A program made the translations under genes and the position numbers. A stretch of DNA of 45,179 nt, taken from positions 1 to 45,179 of the forward strand of contig WKLE02000658.1 in NCBI GenBank assembly GCA_014885115.2, read 5' to 3'. Origin of the DNA: Asterionellopsis glacialis. Lineage: Eukaryota; Bacillariophyta; Plagiogrammaphyceae; Rhaphoneidales; Asterionellopsidaceae. The notes beneath the pieces were generated by a model, which was given only the letters and a program-made list of their open reading frames with translations, was not told where the DNA came from and ran no database searches. Shown here in pieces: positions 1 through 9,151 of the stretch (its first letter is position 1; every line of letters begins with the position of its first letter).

Positions 1-1223
1 CTACCAGTAGCCTTTCTTGATGAAAAATGGTTCTATACCACCAATCGTAGAGGTAAGCTGAAGGTGTTGCCTAAAGGATCTAATGAAAATGCAATACCAG
101 AATATCAACAGCCCAAGATTTGATCAAGGCACTATCCTGTAAAGGTAAATAGTATTGTAGTAGGCATGATGATGATGCTTTCATAAATCATCTAACTAGT
201 TGTTTGTTCCCCTGCTTTCATACAAGGTTATGTACATGGGGGTAGTTGGGTGTCCTAATCCTGAGAGGAATTTTGATGGTAGAATATTCATGAAGCGTGT
301 TAGTCAACAAAAGAAAATAGCAAAGGGTTCAAGGAACAAACAATTTTCTGTAGATGTGCAGGTGAATGAGGAATGAGGAATTGTGTCAAGGTGGATGGAG
401 GAGAATGATTGTAGATACAAATGTTACAGCACGTGAAGCATTGAAATTTAATTATTGATGTTTACGATTTAGACGCTTTTGTTGCTGAATGTTTACTATT
501 TTATTATGTTACACATACTGAAGCAAAGAAGAAACAATTTGTTGATATTAAAGATGAGCAGAGGTTGGATGCACTAGGAATGTTTACAGATTCAGAGGGC
601 AACCATGGCAATGTAGTAGGTTTGGAGATTATTGAGATTTGTGTGAAGTTAAGAAAGGGAGATGAAGTAGAGGAGGATTGCTCATGCAATTCAAAGTTCA
701 TGTTGGAGTGGATGCCAAAAGTTGGACAAGCTATGAGAGACACTTACCACTGGATCCCAAATTCTGAAAAGTTGTACTTAGTGATGGACAATGCGGGTGG
801 GCATGGGACGAACAATGGGAAAGATGACTATGTGGAGGCACTTCAAGAATACAATGTGGGCATTACTTGGGTGTCTGGATGTCCATCCAGGCAGCAGTGA
901 CAAGGGTGCATCATAATAGACGGTGTCATGTTGATGCCTTAGCAACTAGCATCGAAGATGCGTGGACTGGTTATTTATCAGAAAAGGCATTTAAAAATGT
1001 TCATCATAGATTGAAGATTGTGTTACAGTTGATTGTAAAGGATGAGAGTGGGAACAAATTAGTGGAGGCACACAGGGGGAATATTTTCCGAGATGCAACA
1101 ATAATTGATCTCACATCTATAGATGATGAAGATGACATCAAGTTACCAACAAACATTCCTGATGATGATCATGATATGCAAGTTGTTGATCTTATAGATG
1201 ACGATTCTGATATAGAAATGTAG
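1..1223 (+). pseudogene. Broken Tc1/mariner-like (IS630-type) DDE transposase, 5' end cut by window edge
   Basis: The first codons read LDEKWFYTTNRRGKLKVLP, the usual surrounding of the first catalytic Asp in mariner-like transposases. A segment VMYMGVVGCPNPERNFDGRI follows after a likely intron at 145-226 (GTAAAT donor, TACAAG acceptor). The second catalytic Asp lies in LYLVMDNAGGHGT near 773-814. The C-terminal part GVWMSIQAAV through VEAHRG is in another frame from about 870, ending in a very acidic tail at 1223. The copy is dead. There is a TGA at 121-123 where family members have Arg, a stop after a small duplication near 361-376, and a frame change near 870-890. The segment that should carry the third acidic residue (the LDLGVW region) is missing its first part. 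The N-terminal DNA-binding domain would lie before base 1. The family call is from recognised motifs, and the intron is inference. Confidence 0.75.
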
Positions 1224-1858
1224 ATTAATTTTTAATTGCATCTAGTGTTATTCTTGTTACAAAGGTCTCTGTTTGCTTAGTTTTTGAGTAATTTCATTAA
1301 AATTGTGAGAGTTTTTTGGGTCCCTTTGGTACATGTTTGTGTAGAATCCTACAGAGGTTCATAAGTAAAGTAACATTACTTAGACAGGCATACCCAATAA
1401 TATCCAAGCCTACTATTTGAATGAGAAATGGATGTATGTACATTTATACAACTTTTCTGGTACTTTGAAAGTGATTTGACATGAAAGGTACATAGAAGTA
1501 CCATGGAGTCCCCCGATGGTCAGCTACAGAGATTGGCAACAAAAAAGCCAGACAGATGCACTATTGCCCTTTCCTGTTCACTTTGAGATCTTGTTTTGTC
1601 AGAACAACACAAAAGTAATCAACAGTAGCTATATATTCTGACTCCCCTGACACTCTACTGACAGAATATATAGCTACTGTTGATTACTTTTGCCTTTTGG
1701 GCAAGATTGTATTTTTGGTCAAAATGCCAAAAACAGACAGAGTCTGGCAGGTATCACACCAAAAAATATTCTTCAGAAATGCTGACATTTTATTTACTAT
1801 AGAAATTAGTGTACTTTACGCTTATGTCATCATTTTAGAAACAGAAATCAGAGGGAGA
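1224..1858. other. Gene-free spacer between two element relics
   Basis: I see no coding signal here. The only clear structure is the perfect inverted repeat at 1610-1692. The stretch may contain the 3' end of the transposase element, but I could not identify its terminal repeat. Confidence 0.5.
1610..1692. repeat. Perfect 31-bp inverted repeat with 21-bp loop
   Basis: The arm at 1610-1640 (starting CAAAAGTAATC, ending ATATTCTG) is the exact reverse complement of 1662-1692, with 21 bp between the arms. Transcribed RNA would form a 31-bp uninterrupted hairpin. It sits about 390 bp downstream of the transposase remnant and outside any gene I can see. It could be a small fold-back element or MITE, a hairpin RNA precursor, or the product of a local inverted duplication. 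Confidence 0.9.
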
Positions 1859-2605
1859 TCAGTAATCTGAGTGATCAGTGTTATCGTCATCTTCTTCTTC
1901 GCAGCTGTTCCTGTTCAGAACTGCATTCATGTCCAATGTCGTTGCCAAGAAGCTGTTATTGAATCCCTGGTGGTGCTGTTTGCTAAGGGGAACTGCCTGG
2001 TGTTGAGTCGGAACTTTGTCCTGCAAGCAGCGGTACTCTACCAATGTTGTTTGACATTGTGATGGTGTCATACAAATCTTGTTCTGCACCATGTTGGTGT
2101 CATTTTTGGTAAGATCCTGCTGTTACTACTTTTGTTCTTCTTCTGTTCTTTTTTCCATTTCCTCCACACTTTGTTTTGTTTCCTTGTCATTTCTTTTTGC
2201 CCACTGGAAGACCATGCCATCTGTGAACATATCAAATGGTCCTGGATAGCCATATCTTTTGCGGATGACAGTTTTGTTTTTATAAACTGCATTCTTGACA
2301 TCATCTTGGAACATTTCTACATCATTGACAAACTTATCAGTCTCCATTTTATGCATCAAGTATTTGTTTGTGATGGAATCCAGTTTTTTTTTAGTTTCAA
2401 CATATTTCTTTTGGGTTTCTTTTAGTTCATAGTAGACTTTCCTGACACATAACATTCCATTGAAGGTTACCAGCTGACAGATTGCCTTTGAGTTAGCACA
2501 GATCTTCACATTAACTTCCTCCTTGGAAAGCTTGAAAACAGAATCAGGGTCTTCATCCACAGTAATGGTTTCTACCTTGAATTTTTTGTTGGGGGTGGGT
2601 TTGGC
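1859..2605 (-). pseudogene. Unidentified coiled-coil gene broken by adjacent TAG TAA stops
   Basis: On the minus strand one reading frame runs from about 2605 to the TGA or TAA-type stop at 1859 and is interrupted only by TAG (2126-2128) and TAA (2123-2125). The codons around them are CAA AAG, then the two stops, then CAG CAG, so the gene probably encoded a short Gln run there and both stops arose by C-to-T changes. The N-terminal part contains VFKLSKEEVNVKICANSK and a Lys/Glu-rich helical region, then RKRYGYPGPFDMFTDGM, then a second Glu/Lys-rich coiled coil. The end is strongly acidic (SCEEEDDDNTDHSDY). No ATG is evident at the 5' end, so an upstream exon may be missing. I do not recognise the family. 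Its position between transposase-like relics suggests it belongs to a mobile element, but it could be a decayed host gene. Confidence 0.45.
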
Positions 2606-3106
2606 ATGATGAGAAAAAGAAAGGAATGGAAAGTAAATGACAGATTATGAATGACAAATTATGATAAGAACAATTTCCAAATCCCAAAAAATACTTGACA
2701 ATCTTCCACACAAGACTAAAAAGAAAAAAGAACACCTGTTCTTGCTTTTTCCTTGTTATGTTTGCTTAAAAAGAAAACAAGATTATCAAAAGTAATAAGT
2801 GACAATCAATTAGGAATCGTCCAAAGCCAGATCTGTTTTCACTTAGGTCCAAAAAAGTTCCCACATAAACTTCAGAGGAAAAATTAACAATCAACAAAGT
2901 TTCCAAAAAAATGTAATAGTATTTACATTCAATATACAAAAGAAAGAGAAAAGCATTACTAATAGAATAAGTGACAATCAATTAGGAATTTTCAAAAGTC
3001 TAATTGGTTATCTAGTTACATCCAAAATAGTTCCCACAAAATTACCAGAGGGTGGAACAAACAACAATCAACAAAATTTTGGAATTGGTTATTATATTTG
3101 CAAGTG
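2606..3106. other. Gene-free segment containing a duplicated ~175-bp block
   Basis: No coding signal is seen. The sequence is A-rich and is mostly taken up by the direct duplication at 2791-3137. Short near-repeats also occur at 2639-2665 (GACAGATTATGA, GACAAATTATGA). Confidence 0.5.
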
Positions 3107-3137
3107 ATGGAGCAAGAAGAAAGAGAAAAGCATTGTG
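2791..3137. repeat. Diverged direct duplication, period about 172-177 bp
   Basis: The block beginning AAGTGACAATCAATTAGGAAT at 2797 recurs at 2969, an offset of 172. It is followed in both copies by TCCAAAA..AGTTCCCACA, an ..AACAATCAACAAA.. segment and AGAAAGAGAAAAGCATT (2941 and 3118, an offset of 177). The second copy runs into the start of the broken gene at 3107, so the duplication has probably copied that gene's 5' flank or first coding bases. Confidence 0.8.
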
Positions 3138-4607
3138 AATACAATGCTTCTCTATTAAACGAAGCAAATTATGTGTTTCATATTCGGCCACGTTGCTCAT
3201 CATCTTGTTTAAACTTACATTTGAAAGAAAAAAATAGTTGTAATCCTTGCAGGAATTACTACAGTATTCTTCTTGAAAGACCAAACAAAAAAAGGGGGAA
3301 AGGTTTGCGATGTCAATGTGAACAACCATGGGACCCTAAGTTTAAAAATCAAGCAAAATTTGGATCAGTAAAAGTAGATAGATTTCATGTTGCAACAAAC
3401 AATATTTATGGCCTCGACCAAAAAATGGGTAGTTCCTCCTCCTCAGAAAACTCTGAGGAAGAAATGGAGGACTTATTTACTCCTCCAGCAATAAGACCAC
3501 CAGATATTTTTCAGACAGTAACAGTGACACCGGACATTGCTCCTGCTACTACAGAAATGGACAGTCTGGTTGTAGAAGAAAACCAACAACCAACATCATT
3601 GTTGGCAGTTGAATCTTTACTTAGATAAGTAAAGGAACTTCTTAACCAAAACAATTTAGATATTAATTATACTATTACAGAAAAAAAAGGAACCACCAAT
3701 CACATTGGAACAACGAAACTGTACTCCACCAATTGAAACAATTCCTATGAATCCAGCTAACAATAACCAACCATTCATACAGTCTTGTTCCAAAAAAAGG
3801 AAACATATTGAAATTGTACAAGTTGCTTTGTCACATATACATAGAAACAAAAGTTTAGATGTTACAACATGTGACCAACAATGGGTCATAGATGATGATA
3901 GTACTGTATCATCACGTTCCATACAAAGGGATGTACAAGATTTATTACTGCATCTAGACAAAATTAAACTTAAAAAGAGCCATTGAAACTGTTCGGGTTT
4001 TTGTGACTCAGAACAAGGAATTTGCCAAGGCTATTCCTTGTGAACAAAGTCAGAATGAAAAAATGAATGGGCGGATTTTTGACAATTTGAAACTTGCAAT
4101 GGAATCATATCTGGAGGTACCAGGAAGGTAGTTGCTCAACAATCTATGATAACTATTTTAACAGCTGCTTGTTATGATGATCCTGCTCATAACCAAAACA
4201 TGACAACCAATGCAATAGCAAATGTTTTCAATACAAATTGGAGGGCCATTCAAAGTGCCCGTGAAAATGCAACATTACTTTGTGACAAGGAGATAGGCTA
4301 TTACCATATCTCACGTGAAAGACGCAAGGACTACATTCTCAAAAAGGCCATTCCATTCATATTAGATTTTTGCATGGATGATCAATACATTAGATTAGAC
4401 ACCAACTGCTCAACTCCTAAACGTATAAAGAATTTATTCACAGCAGTTGAGGAAGAACATGAAAAGAGAATCTGGTTGGTTGCTGGCTTAGCCAATCAGC
4501 ATCAGTTGTTTGTGAATTCCAACCAATATCAGCAATTCCGCTTGGAGAATAACAATGCCACTATAGGTGTTGACCCAAAATTACAGATGCAGCCCTTCAT
4601 AATGTAA
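3107..4607 (+). pseudogene. Degenerate transposon-associated gene, at least three frameshifts and one stop
   Basis: Four segments read in different frames but join into one plausible protein. The first runs 3107-3628, from MEQEEREKHCEYN to SLLR, then a TAA that would be Gln if it were CAA. It continues in frame to an A-run near 3680. The second is about 3690-3984 (LEQRNCTPPIETIP, CSKKRKHIE). The third is about 3970-4100 (LKRAIETVRVFVTQNKEF), and the fourth is 4107-4607. The last segment has GGTRKVVAQQSM, a helix-turn-helix-like stretch (TTNAIANVFNTNWRAIQSA) and FCMDDQYIRLDTNCSTPKRIK. This last layout, a DNA-binding-like helix pair followed by F..DD..R...N...KR, recalls N-terminal halves of some eukaryotic transposon proteins, but I cannot name a superfamily and no catalytic core is visible. 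The first segment has a Cys-rich patch that might be a zinc-binding element. Confidence 0.5.
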
Positions 4608-4701
4608 CTTAGAGCAAATTAGTGTAAATTTTGTGTGATTTTAGCATTTTTAGTGTTTTTTTTTGGAAAAGTTATCAAATGAAGGACTGCATCTGCAATT
4701 T
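4578..4701. repeat. Imperfect 22-bp inverted repeat flanking the 3' end of the relic
   Basis: AAATTACAGATGCAGCCCTTCA (4578-4599, spanning the last codons of the relic) pairs with 4680-4701 with two mismatches, leaving an 80-bp loop. It could be a terminal or sub-terminal repeat of the element, or a 3' hairpin shared by the convergent reading frames on either side. Confidence 0.7.
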
Positions 4702-4716
4702 CAAGCCAAATTATAA

Positions 4717-5061
4717 CTAATATATGTTATTACTAAAAGGTTTGATGCTCTCTTCCAACCAAACAGTGGGATAAAATGGATCATTCTCAGGAAGTTGGGG
4801 TCTCAAATGAGGAAATTGAAAAAAGGTTCCTCTAGGACTAGTCCTAGGAGTTGGCATTGTGGTTTGAGTGTCTTGTTCACTTTGTGCATCTTCTATTGTA
4901 TTGTTACTTTGATGGACCTCATTGTTGTTTCTGTTGCTTCTTGTAACTTTTGCTGAAACATTGTTCTTGAATTCACTAGAGAGTGATTCAGTGAAGTGGA
5001 TTCTGGGACTAACTGTTGGAGTTTCAGGTTTAGGAATTCTGGATAGATGCTTTGTTTCCAA
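4717..5061 (-). CDS. Doubtful disordered reading frame, possibly the last exon of an element gene
   Basis: An open frame of about 114 codons on the minus strand has no ATG at its 5' end; the first is about 67 codons in. The product is polar and Ser/Thr/Asn/Pro-rich (IPKPETPTVSPRIHFTES, TTMPTPRTSPRGTFFQF) with no recognisable domain. It lies tail-to-tail with the broken gene at 3107-4607 inside the element-rich end of the window. It may be a 3' exon or a remnant, and chance openness cannot be excluded. Confidence 0.2.
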   Translation of the reverse strand: METKHLSRIPKPETPTVSPRIHFTESLSSEFKNNVSAKVTRSNRNNNEVHQSNNTIEDAQSEQDTQTTMPTPRTSPRGTFFQFPHLRPQLPENDPFYPTVWLEESIKPFSNNIY

Positions 5062-5613
5062 ATGTATGAACCATTTCTTGGATTACTGCTGAATTTTTAC
5101 TTGCGTGATTTGTAAGATGTCACAGAGATTGTTTGAAATTATGAAATTTTCAAATTGTGGAGCATTGAATTGATAACAACCATCCTTAGTTTGAGTAGCA
5201 GTACCAGTGAAATTTAGTATTTGCATAGTTTCTTGTTAAGAGGTGTGTAGGAGTTCTGGAAGGCTGGGAATATCATCAGTGACGTGATGAATGGAGTACC
5301 AGCCTGCAGTAGCAGTGACAGCGAGTGCCTGTATGAAACGGACAAGATCTTTTTCTACACCTGTGAACAGGGTTACCCCAAAGAAATATAAGTTAGAACA
5401 GTAACAATAGAACAAAATATCAAAGCAGGAAGCGCGGAAGACGAAGAAAAGGAGGAAAATGAAGCTCTTCTGGGTCTTGCTCCACCCGAAGTATTAGCTA
5501 GGATTAGTTGATTTGTAAAATAATATGTAATTTTGATGTATGCCTGCATATGCCCCAATGTAATCCGTTAAAAAGAATAGAGTCTGTTCAACAGACGTTC
5601 GTTTAAAAGTATA
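5062..5613. other. Gene-free segment
   Basis: No gene can be supported. A short plus-strand open stretch near 5280-5510 ends in codons for an acidic peptide (ENEALLGLAPPEVLARIS then TGA) preceded by a possible acceptor AAAGCAG near 5425-5431, but no upstream coding exon is convincing. Confidence 0.4.
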
Positions 5614-7284
5614 TTAGTCTTCGATCTGCATGAAAGGATGTGATAACAATTCATCGCAAGTGGGACGATGTGCTGGATTAATGATCATCATTGACTTCAA
5701 AAAACTCATGGCATCCATTTGCAGTCTTTTCGAACCCGTGGCATTTGGTAGTTTCGTCGTCTCACAGTTGACTTGCTTTCCATGGGTGTCACTTTTGAAA
5801 ATTGGAAATTGAATAGTTTTTTTACCATCCACCATATCTCTTTTCTTCACACCAACTAAAGAAGCAAGATCAACTTTATCACCCACATCATCACTTATAG
5901 GGATATGTGTATCTCCTCCAAATGATAGTACTAATGTCTTTAGGTAATCGTTCCATTCAGGGTATTCCTTACGTTTTTTATGCGTTTCAGGATTTATCCA
6001 AGTACACCCCGAATCACGAAACAATAATTGTGCAAACAGCACACCTGAGGCCCATACATCAAAGGCTGATAGAGATGTTTGTTGAATCTTTTTGCCATCT
6101 ACATGTTCTATCATTGCTTCCGGCGGTGTTTGATAAAAATTGGCATCAGGTTCATAAATATCATCACCAAGTGCCTTACCAGCATTCCAATTCACGATAA
6201 TAGCCGAATCATCCTCGGTGTCCACGCGAATATTAGAAGTACTAACATCAAACAAGGTAACACCTAAACTATGTGCATATGACAAAGTTTCTAAGAGACT
6301 TCTCATGAATGACCGCGTACGAGCAAGTGAATCGAGAACCTCAAGCTCTTCATAACGATCCGCTGATGGAACAATTATTGCTGATAGAAATCTTGGTTCT
6401 CGTAATTCGGTTACTTGTTTCTTTCCCCAAGAGTCAGGGATTTTCTTCGGGGGATAAAACCCTTGATAAAATGGATTAAATGCTTGTGCGTTTCCAGATT
6501 CCATGGGTATTATCCTGAGCTTTCCGGCTCTTTTGGCATCAGTCCAAAGAGTTGTCATTGTATTAATTTCAGCTACAATTTTTTCGTGTTTTTTCGTAGT
6601 ATACTTCATAATGTACTCGTTCTCATCGTCAAATTCATCATACCACCAACTGGGAAGCTTTATATGACAAAAATTGACGCTTCCTTCTATAAGGAAATCG
6701 CCTAATTCAATTTCGAAAAGGGAAATTTGGTCAACCCATTCCTCCTCTGATACAAGATCATCTGCAGACACCTCCTCTTCTTCATCCTCGACGTTGGAAT
6801 CTCCATTCTTGATAACATCGTCACCAGCATTATTTTTTACCTCATTAATATCAAAATCATCATCAATTTTAAATTTAATTTGATCCTTGGGCAATTGAAC
6901 AAGGGAGTCGTGTGAAGGTTTACTATCGATTTTCTTGTTTCCTTTATTATTTTTTTCGATATTAGATTTTTCCTTGGATCCATTCCCTCTTGGTCGTGAT
7001 CCTTTGAGCGATCCAAATTGTTCCTTCGCTAAGGAGGGAGAAAGCATCATACCATCCATATGTCTATGTACATTATCTTTTTCTCCGAAAGACAATGGGG
7101 GATCCAATCTATGAATATGAAGAAAAGGCGATATCGATATTAACGTTATTGCAAGCAAGAACGATTTGGCAACGGCAGAAAGAGGAGTTTGAGTTTTAGC
7201 TTCAGTTTTTTCTTCCTTTATCATCTTTTTTGCCTTTTTTGTTGTTGGTGATTTTAGTGGTGATTTTCTTGGAATCATCATCAT
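5614..7284 (-). CDS. Membrane-anchored CK2-like pseudokinase
   Basis: This 556-residue protein starts at the first of three consecutive ATG codons. Residues 1-38 are basic, 39-56 form one hydrophobic segment (a signal anchor), and 80-180 are disordered and acidic. From about 190 to 553 there is a degenerate protein-kinase fold. The catalytic loop reads GVTLFDVSTSN, keeping the Asp (346) and Asn (351) but lacking HR and the Lys. The metal-binding motif, DWG in casein kinase 2, reads NWN (365-367). The activation segment end is PPEA instead of APE. DVWASGVLFAQLLF matches helix F, and the end RPTCDELLSHPFM is typical of the kinase C-lobe. Loss of the metal-binding Asp makes catalysis unlikely, so I call it a pseudokinase. 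The anchor would place the kinase-like domain in the lumen or outside the cell if it is type II. It is intronless. Confidence 0.8.
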   Translation of the reverse strand: MMMIPRKSPLKSPTTKKAKKMIKEEKTEAKTQTPLSAVAKSFLLAITLISISPFLHIHRLDPPLSFGEKDNVHRHMDGMMLSPSLAKEQFGSLKGSRPRGNGSKEKSNIEKNNKGNKKIDSKPSHDSLVQLPKDQIKFKIDDDFDINEVKNNAGDDVIKNGDSNVEDEEEEVSADDLVSEEEWVDQISLFEIELGDFLIEGSVNFCHIKLPSWWYDEFDDENEYIMKYTTKKHEKIVAEINTMTTLWTDAKRAGKLRIIPMESGNAQAFNPFYQGFYPPKKIPDSWGKKQVTELREPRFLSAIIVPSADRYEELEVLDSLARTRSFMRSLLETLSYAHSLGVTLFDVSTSNIRVDTEDDSAIIVNWNAGKALGDDIYEPDANFYQTPPEAMIEHVDGKKIQQTSLSAFDVWASGVLFAQLLFRDSGCTWINPETHKKRKEYPEWNDYLKTLVLSFGGDTHIPISDDVGDKVDLASLVGVKKRDMVDGKKTIQFPIFKSDTHGKQVNCETTKLPNATGSKRLQMDAMSFLKSMMIINPAHRPTCDELLSHPFMQIED

Positions 7285-7482
7285 CGATTAACGACCTTAA
7301 CTTGTGGTATCCACAAGTGGTCTCTGCAAAGTGGTAGGATAGTAATATTGGTGGAATGAATGATGTGCATGCCGCAAGTGCTCGACTTTGCAGTTTATGT
7401 AGAGTACCGTTATTTTTGAATTTAGGACTACCCAGAGGGAGGACCGGAGGTTGAAAGAGTGTCTCACAGAAAAAATTCTATA

Positions 7483-8357
7483 TTAACCGGATTTCAGTAG
7501 GGGGTGGGGGTGCGCTAATCTGCGTCGCATACAACCTAATTTTGGAACTATTCTACGTAAATTTACTACTACATCACCGTAGAACCTAGTTCAGACTAAG
7601 AAATAACACGGAACAACACGAGCGACAATGACGAAGAACTGCGTGGCACCGTTTGGACTAACAATCAACAACAATGAACTCCTTGCTGATGTATGGTTTA
7701 CAAAACATCGTTTAGGCTTCAGTAGACTGTTCATAGATAATCGTTATAACGGATAAAATGCACCTTTTTTTTCATCATGGTGGATTGTCGGATTACGTGC
7801 ATTTTACCGTGGTGAAAAAAAAGAAAGATTTTGCGTTTCGGATGGAGTTGGCCGGGACAAGAAATTATTTCTGTCTCATCCACCGAGTTATTGTATCGGC
7901 ACACTGTAGAAAGGTCCAAGGAAATGAACAACACGAATCAACAGGAGCGACGATGGTGAAAACAACGACTGTATTCGAGATAGCAATCAACAGTGACGAA
8001 CATTTTGGCCATTTAAATGAGACATTATTGTTATCAGAGTAAGAGAGTAATGGTAAAGCTTATGAAAAGCTTCAGCAATTCCGAAAGAGAAGTGTTTTTT
8101 TTGTCATGCTCGGACGAGCGGATCAACGCGTGTTTTACCGCGGTGGGCTCGAGTAATGAATAAGGCTGTTAAAGCCACATACCTCAACTGGCAGTTCTCG
8201 ACAACCAACCGGACTTTTCCCGTCAAAATTAGACGTGGATGTTGAGTGTTATTGATTAAGAAAAAAATGTCAAATTCGTATGTAATTTGGAAGCAAACTT
8301 CTATTTCATCTAGGGGATGTGACCCACATCTGCGTCGCTTGACTGAAATCCGGTTAA
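7483..8357. mobile_element. Candidate non-autonomous piggyBac-like element with TTAA flanks
   Basis: TTAA at 7483-7486 is followed by CCGGATTTCAGT (7487-7498). The exact reverse complement ACTGAAATCCGG (8342-8353) is followed by TTAA (8354-8357). That makes a 12-bp perfect terminal inverted repeat bounding 867 bp, with the TTAA target duplication characteristic of the piggyBac superfamily. Inside each end is a further shared sequence in direct orientation (AGGGG...ATCTGCGTCGC, with the 11-mer at 7518-7528 and 8328-8338). No transposase is encoded, so it would need one in trans. The superfamily assignment rests only on the TTAA and a CC start to the repeat. Confidence 0.6.
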
Positions 8358-8700
8358 ATTTGAGTGTTAGGACTCAACAGATGATATACCGAAGTCTATA
8401 TAAATAAACAAGCTACTATGCGATATGTTCGGCGCAACACACTACTGGAAACAACACGAGAACGCCGAAACAACGCGGAACAACACGAATCTTCAACAAG
8501 ACGACGATGACAGCAACAAGGGAAAAACCTGTCAACAGACAGAAGCAACAATCAACTGTAAAGACAAAAATGGAAGGAAAATCTAAGTGATACCAATTTC
8601 TTTTGTAAGATATTGGTTTATTGTTATTTTTTCATGAAATCCTTTGGCTCGACATGTTAAGTATAGAGTTAGTTTTTCCAAAATAGCGAAAGTACAGAGT

Positions 8701-8725
8701 TACTTTTTCCATTTTGGAAAAAGTA
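8701..8725. repeat. Small hairpin, 10-bp stem and 5-nt loop
   Basis: TACTTTTTCC at 8701-8710 and GGAAAAAGTA at 8716-8725 are perfect reverse complements around the loop ATTTT. A similar half-site (GTTAGTTTTTCC) occurs at about 8669-8680. It lies in gene-free DNA and its function is unknown. Confidence 0.7.
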
Positions 8726-8832
8726 GCGCGAGCTTTTTCTGTCTTTTGTACACAGTTGGTCGGAGTCGAAGCAAGCTGGCGTGTTATGTATATATTAAAT
8801 GAGGCGTGTTGTATATTGTTTATTTTTGTAAA

Positions 8833-9151
8833 CCGTTTTCTCAAAATTCCCGGATCATCAGAAGTTCCCGGTATTGTTTTTCTGTCTGTCATTGACAGAC
8901 GACCGGAATCGAAAGCCGACTGGCGCGTGGAAAGCGTTCTGTAACGGCTGATTTCTTGACTACATGATCTGTCTGTCACCCGTTTTCTCGAAATTCCCGG
9001 ATCCTCAGAAGTTCCCGGTATTGTTTTCCGTCTGTCGTTGACAGACGACCGGAATCGAAAGCCGACTGGCGCGTGGAAAGCGTTCTGTAACGGCTGATTA
9101 TTGACTAAATAGTCTGTCTGCCACCCGTTTTCTCAAAATTCCCGGATCCTC
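8833..9151. repeat. Tandem repeat, about 2.2 copies of a 145-147-bp unit
   Basis: CCGTTTTCTC..AATTCCCGGATC begins copies at 8833, 8980 and 9125. The first two copies are near-identical for their full length and the third stops after about 27 bp. Each full unit contains TCTGTC.TTGACAGA, a short palindrome, and GACCGGAATCGAAAGCCGACTGG. A strongly diverged partial copy precedes them at about 8736-8790. No coding function is apparent. Confidence 0.92.

Noticed and set aside
5280..5510. Possible two-exon small plus-strand gene ending APPEVLARIS
   Set aside because: The first part ends in a stop without a usable donor, and no coding start is evident.
7758..8042. 94-codon frame inside the candidate TTAA element
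   Set aside because: It lacks transposase motifs and has overlapping open frames on the other strand; probably not coding.
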